Assembly (NCBI RefSeq): GCF_900109655.1
Contig: NZ_FOAT01000009.1
Location: 62,001-126,000 of the forward strand
Source: Hominimerdicola alba
Lineage (GTDB): Bacteria; Bacillota; Clostridia; Oscillospirales; Ruminococcaceae
Length of the DNA stretch: 64,000 nucleotides
Direction of reading: 5' to 3'
In this document: positions 7,821-21,186 of the stretch, one piece after another
Layout of the letters: each line of letters starts with the position of its first letter
How positions within the stretch are numbered: the stretch's first letter is position 1
The notes under the pieces: generated by a model
Seen by the model: only the letters and a program-made list of their open reading frames with translations
What the model was told of the DNA's origin: nothing
Databases searched by the model: none
Position numbers and translations under genes: made by a program

Positions 7821-9466
7821 GCAATTTGAGCGCAATTAAAAATATGTACGGCAAGACAAAGCTTTCCGAAGATAAAAAAGCCGAGCTTAAAGCTGCGCTC
7901 GGTGAGCGCTTTCCTCGGTATGCGGACAGCATGGAAGATAAAACGGAGGTCATTGGTATGAATGATAATAAAGTATACGAAAACGGCGGTCGAATAATGG
8001 TTCGCAGCAAGTGGAGAACAGGTGCGGTCATCGCTGCGGCAGCTGTTGTGGCTGTTATGGGCGGAATGAAGCTGGCAAGAGATCAGTATATCGAAAGGTC
8101 GCATATGACTCCTGCAAGTCATGAAGAGGATAATTCTACAACAGACAGTGAAGATTCGGTAAAAGAATACTCCCAAAAAGAAGGATACATCGCCGATGTC
8201 GATAAGTCCACACTATCAGCTACAAAAACAATATACAATTCAGCTTGCGAAGCTTTAGCTGATATTAAAGCTTTAGACTATGAGCTTGTTCTCGGCGAGG
8301 AGAAGATGATAACCTCTGAAATGGTAAAACAGTCACAAGAGAGTGAGATAACACACGAGGACGGAAAATGCTCTGTTTTGGAATTTGCAGCTACAATCAG
8401 CAAGTATTCAGAAGGCTGTGATCTGGACATTTCACAGTATGATTATGCTGTGGACTTCATGTTTGATGAGAACGGCAAGAAAGTCGTACAGATAAACTAT
8501 GTGTATATCTACCTGGATGCTGAACATAAAACATTTTACTCCTATCCGCCATACGGCTCACAAGGTGGTATCATTGAAAACGGCATAGCAAAACAATTCA
8601 AATATGACAGTTCATGTGCAAAGAAGCTTTATGAAGAAGCAGAAGAAGCTATAAAATACTACAATGAAAACGGAGAAAGATTTGCGATAGACAGTTTAAA
8701 CATGACTGCCGTTGAACATGAGTACCTTTATATGACGGATGATCATGTGAGAGAGGATATTGAAGAAAACGATAAAATGAGATTCGCTCAGGCTCTTATG
8801 AACGAGGGCAGCATGACTATGCAGCTGCGCAAGGACAGCAACAATTTTGTTATTAAATTCACACATGACAGCAAAGGTAATGTAAACGGTGTGGAGAAGG
8901 TTTATGTTCAGGTGTTCAAAGATGAAGCAGATGAAAATGGTGAACATAAAAACGAACGCTTTGTTTACCCAGATGAGAACAAAATGAATGAAATGACCGT
9001 GACCATTCCCGATGTTGCAGGCAAAGATCCTGACGAAGCTTCAGAAGAACTGGTTTCGCTTGGACTTCACACAGAATTGTACGAGATGTTCTCAGATACC
9101 GTTCCCAAGGGTACTGTTATATCTACCGAACCCGCAGCAGGAGCAGACAGCGAATTCGGACGTTATGTTACTATAAATATCAGCCAAGGACCGCTAGGAC
9201 AAAAGATTATCTTTCCCGATGTCAGGGGCAAAAACGTAAATGAAGCTGTATCAGAACTCGAATCTTTGGGATTTAGCACAACTATAGAATCAATAAACTC
9301 CGGAATATATCCCAAGGGAACTGTAGCAGACACCGACCCTGAAGGTGAAGACGAATCCGAATGCGCATACGAGCGCGGAAAGAATGTGACGCTGTATGTC
9401 AGCACCGGAAAGTTCGTAGTACCAAAGGAAGAAACAGAGGGCGAAAAATCTGTAAACGTTCAGTAA
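7817..9466 (+). CDS. Putative membrane anti-sigma factor with two PASTA domains
   Basis: Starts at GTG overlapping the sigma-factor stop. The cytoplasmic N-terminus (about 1-65) contains a charged helix, followed by one membrane segment (about 69-88, TGAVIAAAAVVAVMGGMKLA) and a large outside part. Residues about 100-390 are unknown; 394-457 and 463-532 are two PASTA repeats (IPDVAGKDPDEASEEL; FPDVRGKNVNEAVSEL, each with PKGTV). PASTA domains bind muropeptides or beta-lactams in Ser/Thr kinases and PBPs. The likely role is to hold the sigma factor and release it upon cell-wall stress (inference from gene order and topology). No classical anti-sigma zinc motif is seen. Confidence 0.8.
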   Translation: MSNLSAIKNMYGKTKLSEDKKAELKAALGERFPRYADSMEDKTEVIGMNDNKVYENGGRIMVRSKWRTGAVIAAAAVVAVMGGMKLARDQYIERSHMTPASHEEDNSTTDSEDSVKEYSQKEGYIADVDKSTLSATKTIYNSACEALADIKALDYELVLGEEKMITSEMVKQSQESEITHEDGKCSVLEFAATISKYSEGCDLDISQYDYAVDFMFDENGKKVVQINYVYIYLDAEHKTFYSYPPYGSQGGIIENGIAKQFKYDSSCAKKLYEEAEEAIKYYNENGERFAIDSLNMTAVEHEYLYMTDDHVREDIEENDKMRFAQALMNEGSMTMQLRKDSNNFVIKFTHDSKGNVNGVEKVYVQVFKDEADENGEHKNERFVYPDENKMNEMTVTIPDVAGKDPDEASEELVSLGLHTELYEMFSDTVPKGTVISTEPAAGADSEFGRYVTINISQGPLGQKIIFPDVRGKNVNEAVSELESLGFSTTIESINSGIYPKGTVADTDPEGEDESECAYERGKNVTLYVSTGKFVVPKEETEGEKSVNVQ

Positions 9467-9471
9467 CAGAG

Positions 9472-9512
9472 AGTGGGGAGCTGTGAAGCATATTGCAGCC
9501 CCCACTTTTACT
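9472..9512 (+). terminator. Terminator of the sigma/PASTA operon
   Basis: GTGGGGAGCTG pairs with CAGCCCCCAC and is followed by TTTTACTATT. Confidence 0.8.
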
Positions 9513-9568
9513 ATTAAAAAACTCATTTCACCTGTGAACCCCATTTTAAAAAATTAACATTATACCAC

Positions 9569-9597
9569 TTGCAAACAGGCAGGCTATGTGATATAAT
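9569..9597 (+). promoter_or_regulatory. guaA promoter
   Basis: TTGCAA, 17 bases, TATAAT with TG one base before the -10. The ATG is only 35 bases further on, so there is no room for a guanine riboswitch. Confidence 0.85.
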
Positions 9598-9631
9598 TAA
9601 AATATATTTTTTCAGGAAAGAGGTTTGCGCT

Positions 9632-11173
9632 ATGACCAATGAATATGTTCTCATACTTGACTTCGGCGGACAGTACAATCAGCTCATCGCAAGACGTGTG
9701 CGTGAATGTAACGTTTACTGCGAGGTCAAGCCGTACAACAAGATAGGCATAGATGAAATAAAAAAGCTCTCGCCGAAGGGCATTATCTTCACCGGCGGTC
9801 CTCAGAGCGTTTACGGTGAAGATGCACCAAGCGTTCCCAAGGAGATTTTTGAACTTGGTATCCCCGTGCTGGGCATATGCTACGGTTCACAGCTGATGGC
9901 TCATGTTCTGGGCGGCAAGGTCGAGACCTGCAAGGTATCGGAATACGGTAAGACAGAGACTTTCTATGACAAGAAATGTGCTCTTTTTGCTGATGCTGAG
10001 ATACCCGAAAGTGCAATAAGCTGGATGAGCCATACCGACTTCATATCCGCAGTACCCGAGGGATTCAAGGTAGCGGCGCACACTTCAAACTGCCCTTGTG
10101 CTGCTATGTTCAACGAGGAGAAGAAGCTGTATGCGGTACAGTTCCACCCCGAGGTAAACCACACACAGTTCGGCGTTAAAATGCTGGACAGCTTCCTTAA
10201 AGATGTATGCTGCTGCACAGGCGACTGGACTATGGAGAACTACGCTGAAAAGTCCATAAAGGAAATTCGCGAGAAAGTCGGCAGCGGCAAGGTACTGCTG
10301 GCACTTTCGGGCGGTGTTGACAGCTCTGTTCTGGCTGCACTGCTTTCAAAGGCTATCGGCAGACAGCTCACCTGCATATTCGTCGATCACGGTTTCATGA
10401 GAAAGAACGAGGGCGACGAAGTTGAGGCTGCTTTCAAGGACTGGGACATCAATTTTGTCCGCGTAAATGCTAAAGAGCAGTTCATGGGCAAGCTGAGAGG
10501 CGTTTCAGACCCCGAGACAAAGCGCAAGACCATCGGTGAGGAATTCATCAGAGTATTTGAGGCAGAAGCCAAGAAGATAGGTCATGTTGATTTTCTGGCA
10601 CAGGGCACCATCTATCCCGATGTTATCGAGAGCGGTGCGGGTGATGCAGCTGTGATCAAGAGCCACCACAATGTTGGCGGTCTTCCCGATCACGTTGATT
10701 TCAAGGAGATCATCGAACCCCTGAGAATGCTTTTCAAGGACGAGACAAGAAAGCTCGGTCAGGAACTGGGTCTCAGCGAGACACTGGTTTGGAGACAGCC
10801 TTTCCCCGGTCCCGGACTTGCTATAAGAATAATCGGCGAGATAACCGATGACAAGCTGGAGATACTTCAGGACGCTGACTGGATATTCCGTGAGGAGATC
10901 GCAAAGGCAGGTCTTGACAGGAGCATAAACCAGTATTTTGCGGTTCTGACCAACAACCGTTCTGTTGGTGTTATGGGCGATTTCCGCACATACGATTATA
11001 CGCTGGCACTGAGAGCTGTTGAAACTACCGATTTCATGACAGCCGAGTTCAGCCGTATCCCCTACGAGGTACTTGAGGCTGCTTCGAGAAGAATAGTTAA
11101 CGAGGTAAAGAACATCAACCGCGTTTGCTATGATATCACTACAAAGCCGCCCGCTACTATTGAGTGGGAATAA
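9632..11173 (+). CDS. guaA: GMP synthase (glutamine-hydrolysing)
   Basis: Converts XMP to GMP with glutamine and ATP, the last step of GMP synthesis. With the ATG at 9632 (GAAAGAGG before it) the protein has 513 residues, the usual length. The N-terminal class I amidotransferase domain has the nucleophile Cys in GICYGSQLM and the His/Glu pair in QFHPEV. The ATP-pyrophosphatase P-loop is LSGGVDSSV, and the C-terminal dimerisation domain ends with [12 protein letters not shown], typical for GuaA. It is a single-gene unit with its own promoter and terminator. A longer in-frame reading to 9569 would run through the promoter and is rejected. Confidence 0.98.
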   Translation: MTNEYVLILDFGGQYNQLIARRVRECNVYCEVKPYNKIGIDEIKKLSPKGIIFTGGPQSVYGEDAPSVPKEIFELGIPVLGICYGSQLMAHVLGGKVETCKVSEYGKTETFYDKKCALFADAEIPESAISWMSHTDFISAVPEGFKVAAHTSNCPCAAMFNEEKKLYAVQFHPEVNHTQFGVKMLDSFLKDVCCCTGDWTMENYAEKSIKEIREKVGSGKVLLALSGGVDSSVLAALLSKAIGRQLTCIFVDHGFMRKNEGDEVEAAFKDWDINFVRVNAKEQFMGKLRGVSDPETKRKTIGEEFIRVFEAEAKKIGHVDFLAQGTIYPDVIESGAGDAAVIKSHHNVGGLPDHVDFKEIIEPLRMLFKDETRKLGQELGLSETLVWRQPFPGPGLAIRIIGEITDDKLEILQDADWIFREEIAKAGLDRSINQYFAVLTNNRSVGVMGDFRTYDYTLALRAVETTDFMTAEFSRIPYEVLEAASRRIVNEVKNINRVCYDITTKPPATIEWE

Positions 11174-11210
11174 TTATCGGCTACGGTAATAAATTTCTGT
11201 TTTAAAAGAT

Positions 11211-11252
11211 AAGAGCTATCTGATTCAGTTGTGAATCGGATAGCTCTTTTAA
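11211..11252 (+). terminator. guaA terminator
   Basis: AGAGCTATC(T)GATTC pairs with GAATCGGATAGCTCT, followed by TTTTAATTAT. Confidence 0.88.
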
Positions 11253-11353
11253 TTATATCAATAACTATGTTATCTTCTCCAACGGTATCTACTCCAAATC
11301 CCAGATGCTGTCGGAGTGTATGGTTATCAGTTCCGTTCAATATTATAGCGCAA

Positions 11354-11386
11354 GCGCCCTGTCTAATAAAAGACAGGGCGCTTTGT
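11354..11386. terminator. Second hairpin between guaA and the carB-dapF 3' end
   Basis: GCGCCCTGTCT pairs with AGACAGGGCGC around a short loop and is followed on plus by TTTGTTATA. It may serve both converging units. The bases 11253-11353 hold nothing clear. Confidence 0.65.
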
Positions 11387-11447
11387 TATATGTCAGTCTG
11401 CAATTTTTCACGAAATACTTTATGCAGACTTATGTTTCGAAGAACAG

Positions 11448-15503
<4,056 letters not shown>

Positions 15504-15521
15504 TTTTATCTATCCTTTCTG

Positions 15522-16619
15522 TCAGACATTTTCAGATTCGGGAGAATTTTTGTACTCGTCTATCAACTCGCAGAAGCGGTCGAAGAGGAAGCCCGTATCA
15601 AGAGGACCTCCGCAAGCCTCGGGGTGGAACTGCACCGAGAAAGCGGGTTCGCTGGTATAGCGCACGCCCTCGCAGGTGTTGTCGTTGGCATTTACGAAGC
15701 TCTCCTCAGCACCCGCAGGCAGAGTATCACTGATAACTGCATAGCCATGGTTCTGGGAGGTTATATAAACTCTGCCCGTTGCGGTCTCCTTACAAGGCTG
15801 GTTAGCACCTCTGTGACCGTATTTCAGCTTTTCGGTCTTCGCACCGTGTGCAAGCGCCAGCAGCTGGTGACCAAGGCAGATACCGAAGGTCGGTATTTTA
15901 AGTGCACTTATCTTTTTCAGTTCTTCGATTATCTCAACGTTCTCAGCAGGATCTCCTGGGCCGTTAGACAGCATTATACCGTCGGGAGCAAGTTCCTTTA
16001 TCCTGTCTATCTTGGTGTATGCGGGAACTACCGTTACCTCGCATCCTCTGTTGACAAGACATCTACCGATGTTAGCCTTTGCACCGAAATCGTACAGAAC
16101 AACGCGGCGCTTAGCTTCACCCTCGGGAGAGAAAGTCTCTTCCTTATCGCAGGTTGTGTTCTTTACAGCCTCTACTATTTTATAGTTCTTTACTTCCTCG
16201 GGTACAGTACCGTCGGTGGAAGTAACTATCTTACCGTTCATTACGCCGTGCTCTCTGACTATCCTTGTCAGACGTCTGGTATCTATACCGTACATACCGA
16301 CAATGCCGTTATTGCGCAAAAAAATGTCAAGATCACCCTCGCATCTGAAATTGCTGGGCTCTTGACACCATTGTCTTACAATATATGCTTTTACATGGGG
16401 ACGGCTGCTTTCAAAATCCTGGGGGATAACTCCGTAATTGCCGATCAGCGGGAATGTCTGAACAACGATCTGTCCATAATAGCTGGGATCGGTAAGGGTC
16501 TCAAGATAGCCTGTCATAGCGGTAGTGAATACTATCTCACCAACAGCTTCGCCGACAGCGCCAAAGCTTTTGCCCTCAAAAACTGTGCCGTTTTCAAGAA
16601 TTAGATATGCCTTCTGCAC
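15522..16619 (-). CDS. carA: Carbamoyl-phosphate synthase small subunit (glutaminase)
   Basis: Supplies ammonia from glutamine to CarB. The start is taken as GTG at 16619 because AGGAGG lies 6 bases before it; this gives 365 residues, the normal length. The N-terminal CarA domain (KAYLILENGTVFEGKSFG) is followed by the class I amidotransferase with nucleophile Cys in FGICLGHQLLA and the His/Glu pair in VQFHPEA. The gene is first in a carA-carB-dapF operon with a consensus promoter 30 bases upstream. The leader is too short for a PyrR attenuator. Confidence 0.97.
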   Translation of the reverse strand: MQKAYLILENGTVFEGKSFGAVGEAVGEIVFTTAMTGYLETLTDPSYYGQIVVQTFPLIGNYGVIPQDFESSRPHVKAYIVRQWCQEPSNFRCEGDLDIFLRNNGIVGMYGIDTRRLTRIVREHGVMNGKIVTSTDGTVPEEVKNYKIVEAVKNTTCDKEETFSPEGEAKRRVVLYDFGAKANIGRCLVNRGCEVTVVPAYTKIDRIKELAPDGIMLSNGPGDPAENVEIIEELKKISALKIPTFGICLGHQLLALAHGAKTEKLKYGHRGANQPCKETATGRVYITSQNHGYAVISDTLPAGAEESFVNANDNTCEGVRYTSEPAFSVQFHPEACGGPLDTGFLFDRFCELIDEYKNSPESENV

Positions 16620-16650
16620 TTTAAATCCTCCTTTAAACATTCTTCAAGCT

Positions 16651-16679
16651 ATTATATCATATCCCGACTTATTTGTAAA
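16651..16679 (-). promoter_or_regulatory. carA operon promoter
   Basis: Minus strand: TTTACA, 17 bases, TATAAT with TG before the -10. It ends about 31 bases from the GTG start. Confidence 0.85.
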
Positions 16680-16895
16680 GGGCATTTAATACAAAATTCA
16701 GATATTATGATCTGCCATTCATACCTCATTTTGCTGTGTTGGTAATAAACAGTGTGGCGTGAAATAAAGATTTTTCAATCATGCTTCATTCAGCGCAGCA
16801 TTTACAGGAATTACCGATATATTCCAGCTCTTTGGCATATCCATCCGCCGTTAATATTATTTACAAATTATTAATAGCATATTAATCCGAAATAT

Positions 16896-16903
16896 GATAT
16901 AAT
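16896..16903 (+). promoter_or_regulatory. Extended -10 promoter of ktrB
   Basis: TGATATAAT is an extended -10 element; the expected -35 position reads TAGCAT, which is poor. Bases 16680-16895 between the divergent promoters hold no gene, and I see no cyclic-di-AMP riboswitch motif. Confidence 0.55.
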
Positions 16904-16931
16904 TGTTTGGAAAATGAGGTGTTACAACAAT

Positions 16932-18266
16932 ATGGAAAAAAAGAAAACAAACAAACATCTTAATTCATTCCAGATAATCATATTTGGTTTTCTCGGAATG
17001 ATAATACTCGGCGCACTGCTGCTGATGCTGCCTATATCTTCGCAGAGCAGGGCTGTTACGCCATTCTCGGACTGCCTTTTCACTGCGGTATCTGCCACCT
17101 GCGTTACAGGTCTGGTGGTAAGGGATACGGCTACTTACTGGTCGCTGTTCGGCAAGGCGATAATACTGCTGCTTATACAGATAGGCGGCATGGGCGTTGT
17201 CACAATGGGTGTGACCATCATGCGGCTTTCGGGTAAAAAGATTGGTCTTGCACAGCGAAGCACCATGCAGGATTCCATATCCGCGCCACAGGTAGGCGGC
17301 ATAGTCAAGCTTACAGGATTTATACTTAAAACTTCTTTGATGATAGAGCTTATCGGTGCGATACTGCTCTTACCCGTATTCATAAAGGATTTCGGAGTTG
17401 CTAAGGGCATCGGTTACTCGGTATGGCATTCGATTTCGGCATTCTGCAACGCGGGATTTGACCTTATGGGTGTACGCGAGCCATTCTCGTCACTTTGTTC
17501 CTATCATGACAATATCTATTTAAATATAGTAATAATGCTGCTGATAATCGTGGGCGGCATCGGCTTTCTGGTATGGAACGATGTCAAGACCCACAAGCAC
17601 CATCTCCAAAAATACAGCCTTCAGAGCAAGGTGGTTCTTATAACTTCCCTGCTGCTGACATTCATACCTGCGGTTTTCTTTTACTTCTGCGAATACAGCA
17701 AGCTGCCTATGGGCGACAGGATAATAAGCTCGCTGTTCCAGTCGGTAACAACAAGAACCGCGGGATTCAACACTCAGGATCTTGCCGCTATGGAAGGCTC
17801 AGGCACACTGGTTATGATAATGCTGATGCTGGTGGGCGGTTCACCCGGATCCACTGCGGGCGGTATGAAGACTGCTACTCTCGCTGTGCTGTTCTTCTCG
17901 GCGATAACCGTATTCAGCCGCAGAAACGATGTTCAGTGCTTCAAGCGCAGACTTCCCGAGGAAGCTGTACGAAATGCGGCAGCTATACTGTTCACTTATC
18001 TCACACTGTTCATAACAACAGGCATAGTCATCAGCCGTATAGAAGATCTGCCCATACTTACCTGCCTGTTTGAAACGGGTTCGGCAGTCGGAACTGTTGG
18101 TCTTACCCTTGGTATAACCAGCATACTTTCACTGGCTTCAAGGATACTGCTGATGATACTGATGTTCTTCGGAAGAGTAGGACCACTTACACTTATATAC
18201 GCAGCACTTCCTTCAACCGAAAATGTAAAGAGCAAACTGCCAATGGAAAGGATATCCGTAGGCTGA
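16932..18266 (+). CDS. ktrB: Potassium channel-like subunit of a Trk/Ktr uptake system
   Basis: 444-residue polytopic membrane protein of the TrkH/KtrB family, taking up potassium driven by sodium or proton gradient. The selectivity-filter type repeats are visible: SATCVTGLVV, SAFCNAGFDL, TRTAGFNT and TGSAVGTVGLT, each with the conserved Gly. Membrane segments fill most of the length. The start at 16932 is preceded by GAGGTG. The partner KtrA-type regulator follows after 19 bases, so the two form one unit. Confidence 0.93.
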   Translation: MEKKKTNKHLNSFQIIIFGFLGMIILGALLLMLPISSQSRAVTPFSDCLFTAVSATCVTGLVVRDTATYWSLFGKAIILLLIQIGGMGVVTMGVTIMRLSGKKIGLAQRSTMQDSISAPQVGGIVKLTGFILKTSLMIELIGAILLLPVFIKDFGVAKGIGYSVWHSISAFCNAGFDLMGVREPFSSLCSYHDNIYLNIVIMLLIIVGGIGFLVWNDVKTHKHHLQKYSLQSKVVLITSLLLTFIPAVFFYFCEYSKLPMGDRIISSLFQSVTTRTAGFNTQDLAAMEGSGTLVMIMLMLVGGSPGSTAGGMKTATLAVLFFSAITVFSRRNDVQCFKRRLPEEAVRNAAAILFTYLTLFITTGIVISRIEDLPILTCLFETGSAVGTVGLTLGITSILSLASRILLMILMFFGRVGPLTLIYAALPSTENVKSKLPMERISVG

Positions 18267-18285
18267 CCGAAAGGAGAATAAAGAT

Positions 18286-18930
18286 ATGACAAGTGCATTG
18301 ATAATAGGTGTGGGCGAATTCGGTGCCCATATCGCCCAGAGAATGAGCGAACTCAACTGCGAAGTAATGGCAGTTGATTCCAACGAAGACCGCATAAACG
18401 AGATACTGCCCTACGTTACCAGCGCAAGGATAGGCAACTGCACGGATGCTGAGTTCCTGCGTTCGCTGGGTGTAGGCAATTATGATATCTGTATAGTCGC
18501 TGTGGGCGGACTTTTCCAGGTATCGCTGGAAACTACCTGCACACTGAAAGAGCTTGGAGCAAAGTTCGTTCTTGCAAGGGCTACAAATGATGTTCAGATG
18601 AAGTTCCTGAGAATGGTGGGCGCTGACGAAGTAGCTTACCCCGAAAAGCAGACTGCTATCAGATTGGCTACAAAATACGCTTCCGAGACCATACTTGACT
18701 TTATCCAGCTGGACAACAACTACTCGATATACGAGCTGAAGATACCCAAGGACTGGTACGGCAGGACCCTTGCACAGGTTGATATCAGAAAGAAATACAA
18801 TATCAATATAGTAACTTTCAAACGCGGGAACTCTGTTTTCCTGCCGTCACCTGATTCGCCGATGCTGGAAGGCGATGTGGCTTTCGTTATCGGCGAGGTC
18901 AAGGACATCAACAAGTGCTTCAGGATATAA
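18286..18930 (+). CDS. ktrA: Cytoplasmic RCK regulator of potassium uptake
   Basis: 214 residues. Residues 1-135 form an RCK_N Rossmann domain with GVGEFG (8-13) and the acidic residue after strand 2 (VMAVDSNEDR); residues 140-214 form an RCK_C domain that in KtrA binds cyclic-di-AMP. It gates the KtrB channel in response to nucleotides. RBS GAAAGGAG precedes the ATG. Confidence 0.94.
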   Translation: MTSALIIGVGEFGAHIAQRMSELNCEVMAVDSNEDRINEILPYVTSARIGNCTDAEFLRSLGVGNYDICIVAVGGLFQVSLETTCTLKELGAKFVLARATNDVQMKFLRMVGADEVAYPEKQTAIRLATKYASETILDFIQLDNNYSIYELKIPKDWYGRTLAQVDIRKKYNINIVTFKRGNSVFLPSPDSPMLEGDVAFVIGEVKDINKCFRI

Positions 18931-18972
18931 ACATCTGTAATTTCACATAATAAAACTTTGATATGAAAATAC

Positions 18973-19006
18973 TGACCCGCTCCTGTCAGCTGACAAGGGC
19001 GGGTCA
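18973..19006 (+). terminator. Hairpin between ktrA and the aminopeptidase gene
   Basis: TGACCCGC and GCGGGTCA pair, with an inner TGTCAGCTGACA palindrome. There is no T-run, so it is a weak terminator or a processing site at best. Confidence 0.5.
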
Positions 19007-19039
19007 AACGATAGATAATAAGAAAACGGAGGATATAAA

Positions 19040-20269
19040 ATGGCAATATCTGAAAAACTGCTGAAAAAATACGCACAGCTGATAGTCCTGACAGGAGCGA
19101 ACGTTCAGCGCGGGCAGATAGTTCAGCTGACGGCAGCTGTTGAACAGCACGAATTTGCAGCGCTGGTTATGGAAGAATGCTACAAAGCAGGTGCTAAGAG
19201 AGTCAATATGAACTGGTCAAGCGATATGCAGAACAGGCTCGACCTGCTGTATGCCGAGGAAGACACCCTTGCAAAAGTCCTGCCTTGGGAAGAAGCAAAA
19301 ATGAAGCAGATGGTGGACGATCTGCCCTGCAGGATATTCATAGTATCCGATGACCCGGACGCACTGAACGGCATCGACCCTAAGAAGATATCAGCGGTGA
19401 TGCAGAGCAGACAGGCTGTTTTCAAGCCCTACCGCAATGCCATCGAGGGCAAGCACCAGTGGGTGATAGCGGCTCACCCCTCGGAAAAGTGGGCTAAGAA
19501 GTGTTTCCCCGATGCAGAGGACGCTGTTGACAAGCTGTGGGAAGCTATACTGAAGACCGCCCGCGTCAGCGAGGATAACGACCCTGTTGCCGACTGGAAA
19601 GCTCACATGGATACCATCGTTAATAAAGCGACATGGCTGAATGAGCAGGGATTTTCATCCCTTGAATACAAGAGCTCCAACGGCACGGATTTCAGGGTCA
19701 GCCTGATAGAGGGTGCTAAGTGGGAGGGTGCAAAAGACCTCAATCCCCTTAACGGCGCTGAGTATATCCCCAATATACCCACCGAGGAGATATTCACCTC
19801 TCCCTATGCCGGAAAATGTGAGGGCACCCTTGTGGCAGTGAAGCCCCTTTCGTGGAACAGCCAGCTTATCGAGGATTTCTCCATAACTTTCAAGGACGGC
19901 AAGGCTGTATCATGCAAGGCAGGCAAAGGTCAGGAGCTTCTGGAGCAGATGATAAAGATGGACGACTGCGCTTGTATGCTGGGCGAAGTCGCACTTGTAC
20001 CCAAGGAGAGCCCTGTTAATCAGTGCGGTTTCCTGTTCTACGAAACACTCTTCGATGAGAATGCCTGCTGTCACTGTGCCCTTGGCATGGGCTTCAAGGA
20101 AGTTCTCCCCGATGGTGCTGACCTCACAGTAGAGCAAGCTAAGGAGCGCGGCATCAACGATTCCATCATCCATGTTGATTTCATGATAGGTGCTGACGAC
20201 CTCTCGATAGACGGCATAAGACCCGACGGTACAAGAGAAGCGATCTTCCGCAACGGTACATGGGCATGA
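19040..20269 (+). CDS. M29-family metallo-aminopeptidase
   Basis: 409 residues, the usual length for AmpS/PepS/AmpT-type aminopeptidases, which remove N-terminal residues from peptides in the cytoplasm using two divalent metals. Characteristic segments are IPTEEIFTSP (first Glu ligand), MLGEVALVP (second Glu), YETLFDENACCHCALG (His) and HVDFMIGADDLSIDG (His and Asp ligands). The ATG is preceded by GGAGG. The next gene overlaps by 4 bases, suggesting translational coupling. Confidence 0.93.
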   Translation: MAISEKLLKKYAQLIVLTGANVQRGQIVQLTAAVEQHEFAALVMEECYKAGAKRVNMNWSSDMQNRLDLLYAEEDTLAKVLPWEEAKMKQMVDDLPCRIFIVSDDPDALNGIDPKKISAVMQSRQAVFKPYRNAIEGKHQWVIAAHPSEKWAKKCFPDAEDAVDKLWEAILKTARVSEDNDPVADWKAHMDTIVNKATWLNEQGFSSLEYKSSNGTDFRVSLIEGAKWEGAKDLNPLNGAEYIPNIPTEEIFTSPYAGKCEGTLVAVKPLSWNSQLIEDFSITFKDGKAVSCKAGKGQELLEQMIKMDDCACMLGEVALVPKESPVNQCGFLFYETLFDENACCHCALGMGFKEVLPDGADLTVEQAKERGINDSIIHVDFMIGADDLSIDGIRPDGTREAIFRNGTWA

Positions 20270-20592
20270 ACGAGGATATTTTCAGCACAGCCGACAGCCG
20301 AAGCCAGTGGGCTGACTGCCGCGATGAACTAAGGCGGGCATTGGAATCCTTAGGCTACCCCAACGAGTTTGCGGATACCATAGCAAAGTACATAGGCAGT
20401 CCCAAGGGTATACAGCGCATGGCGTGGTACGTGAATTACGTCCGCCCTGAAAAGACCGAGCTGATAGTCGATGAGATGCTGGCGATAAAAAGCGAGATAG
20501 ACACCTGGCGCGAACGCAAGGAAAGTCAGGAGGCAAACGCAGCCTATACACAGCTGCTGAACTGCGGACTGGATACCAACGAAGAAGAATAA
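20266..20592 (+). CDS. Small unknown protein coupled to the aminopeptidase
   Basis: 108 residues if it starts at the ATG overlapping the aminopeptidase stop (ATGA). The sequence is highly charged and helical (YPNEFADTIAKYIGSPKG; VDEMLAIKSEIDTWRERKES). No membrane segment or known motif is visible. Its base composition and overlap with the aminopeptidase gene support a real gene. A terminator follows. Confidence 0.75.
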   Translation: MNEDIFSTADSRSQWADCRDELRRALESLGYPNEFADTIAKYIGSPKGIQRMAWYVNYVRPEKTELIVDEMLAIKSEIDTWRERKESQEANAAYTQLLNCGLDTNEEE

Positions 20593-20595
20593 ATA

Positions 20596-20633
20596 ATGCC
20601 CCCGAGAGATTTAAAAACTCGGGGGCATTTTGT
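20596..20633. terminator. Bidirectional terminator
   Basis: ATGCCCCCGAG pairs with CTCGGGGGCAT, followed by TTTGTTG on plus and by TTATTTATT on minus. It separates the aminopeptidase unit from the converging DinB-like unit. Confidence 0.85.
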
Positions 20634-20646
20634 TGCGTTCTGACGA

Positions 20647-21171
20647 TTATTTTATTACCTGTCCCTTACGATATCTTCCGAAAAGTATACCGTCATCAAC
20701 GTATTTATCTGCCTGAGATACCCACATAGGAAATTTTCCTGTGGCAACAGCGGTCTGACCGTTCAGCATACCCGTATGGAATGAGATATGACGGAACTGC
20801 CTGAGCACAAGCTCCAGCCTTGTATGATCGCAGTTTTCGGGACATTCATACAGCATTTCATCTGTAAGAGAATCAAGATATGCATATGTTTTCTGTTCAA
20901 CACTATCGAGATATTCAAGAAGCTGTTCATCTGTCAAAACCACAGATGCAGGCTTATCAGGGTTATCCAGACCATCCTCGTGGAAAGAGGGCTCATCATA
21001 TACGCATGGATTTACAAACCACTTATCAGCAGAATGCAGTGCATGATATGCCCATCTCCAGCAAGGCGCACCACAGCACAGAGCATCTCTGTCGTATGTC
21101 TGTATAGATGTCCTGATGTTCAGGAAGTTTGGCTTTACCATATCTTTGATTACCATGCATAGTTCATTCAT
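20647..21171 (-). CDS. DinB/YfiT-like four-helix protein
   Basis: 174 residues. The helical pattern and the histidines in RWAYHALHSADKWF and FRHISFHTGMLNG fit the DinB-like superfamily, metal-binding four-helix proteins often used as thiol-dependent transferases. It is the second gene of a two-gene unit, 15 bases after the unknown gene at 21187-21660. AAGGAG precedes the ATG. The substrate cannot be inferred. Confidence 0.8.
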   Translation of the reverse strand: MNELCMVIKDMVKPNFLNIRTSIQTYDRDALCCGAPCWRWAYHALHSADKWFVNPCVYDEPSFHEDGLDNPDKPASVVLTDEQLLEYLDSVEQKTYAYLDSLTDEMLYECPENCDHTRLELVLRQFRHISFHTGMLNGQTAVATGKFPMWVSQADKYVDDGILFGRYRKGQVIK

Positions 21172-21186
21172 AGTAGGTTTCTCCTT

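Noticed and set aside
11128-11340. Small minus-strand frame reading NGTDNHTLRQHLGFGVD
   Set aside because: It runs across the guaA terminator and 3' end and has no RBS; a gene relic is possible but not supported.
16680-16931. Cyclic-di-AMP riboswitch before ktrB
   Set aside because: The conserved motifs were not seen and the -10 is only about 30 bases from the start codon.
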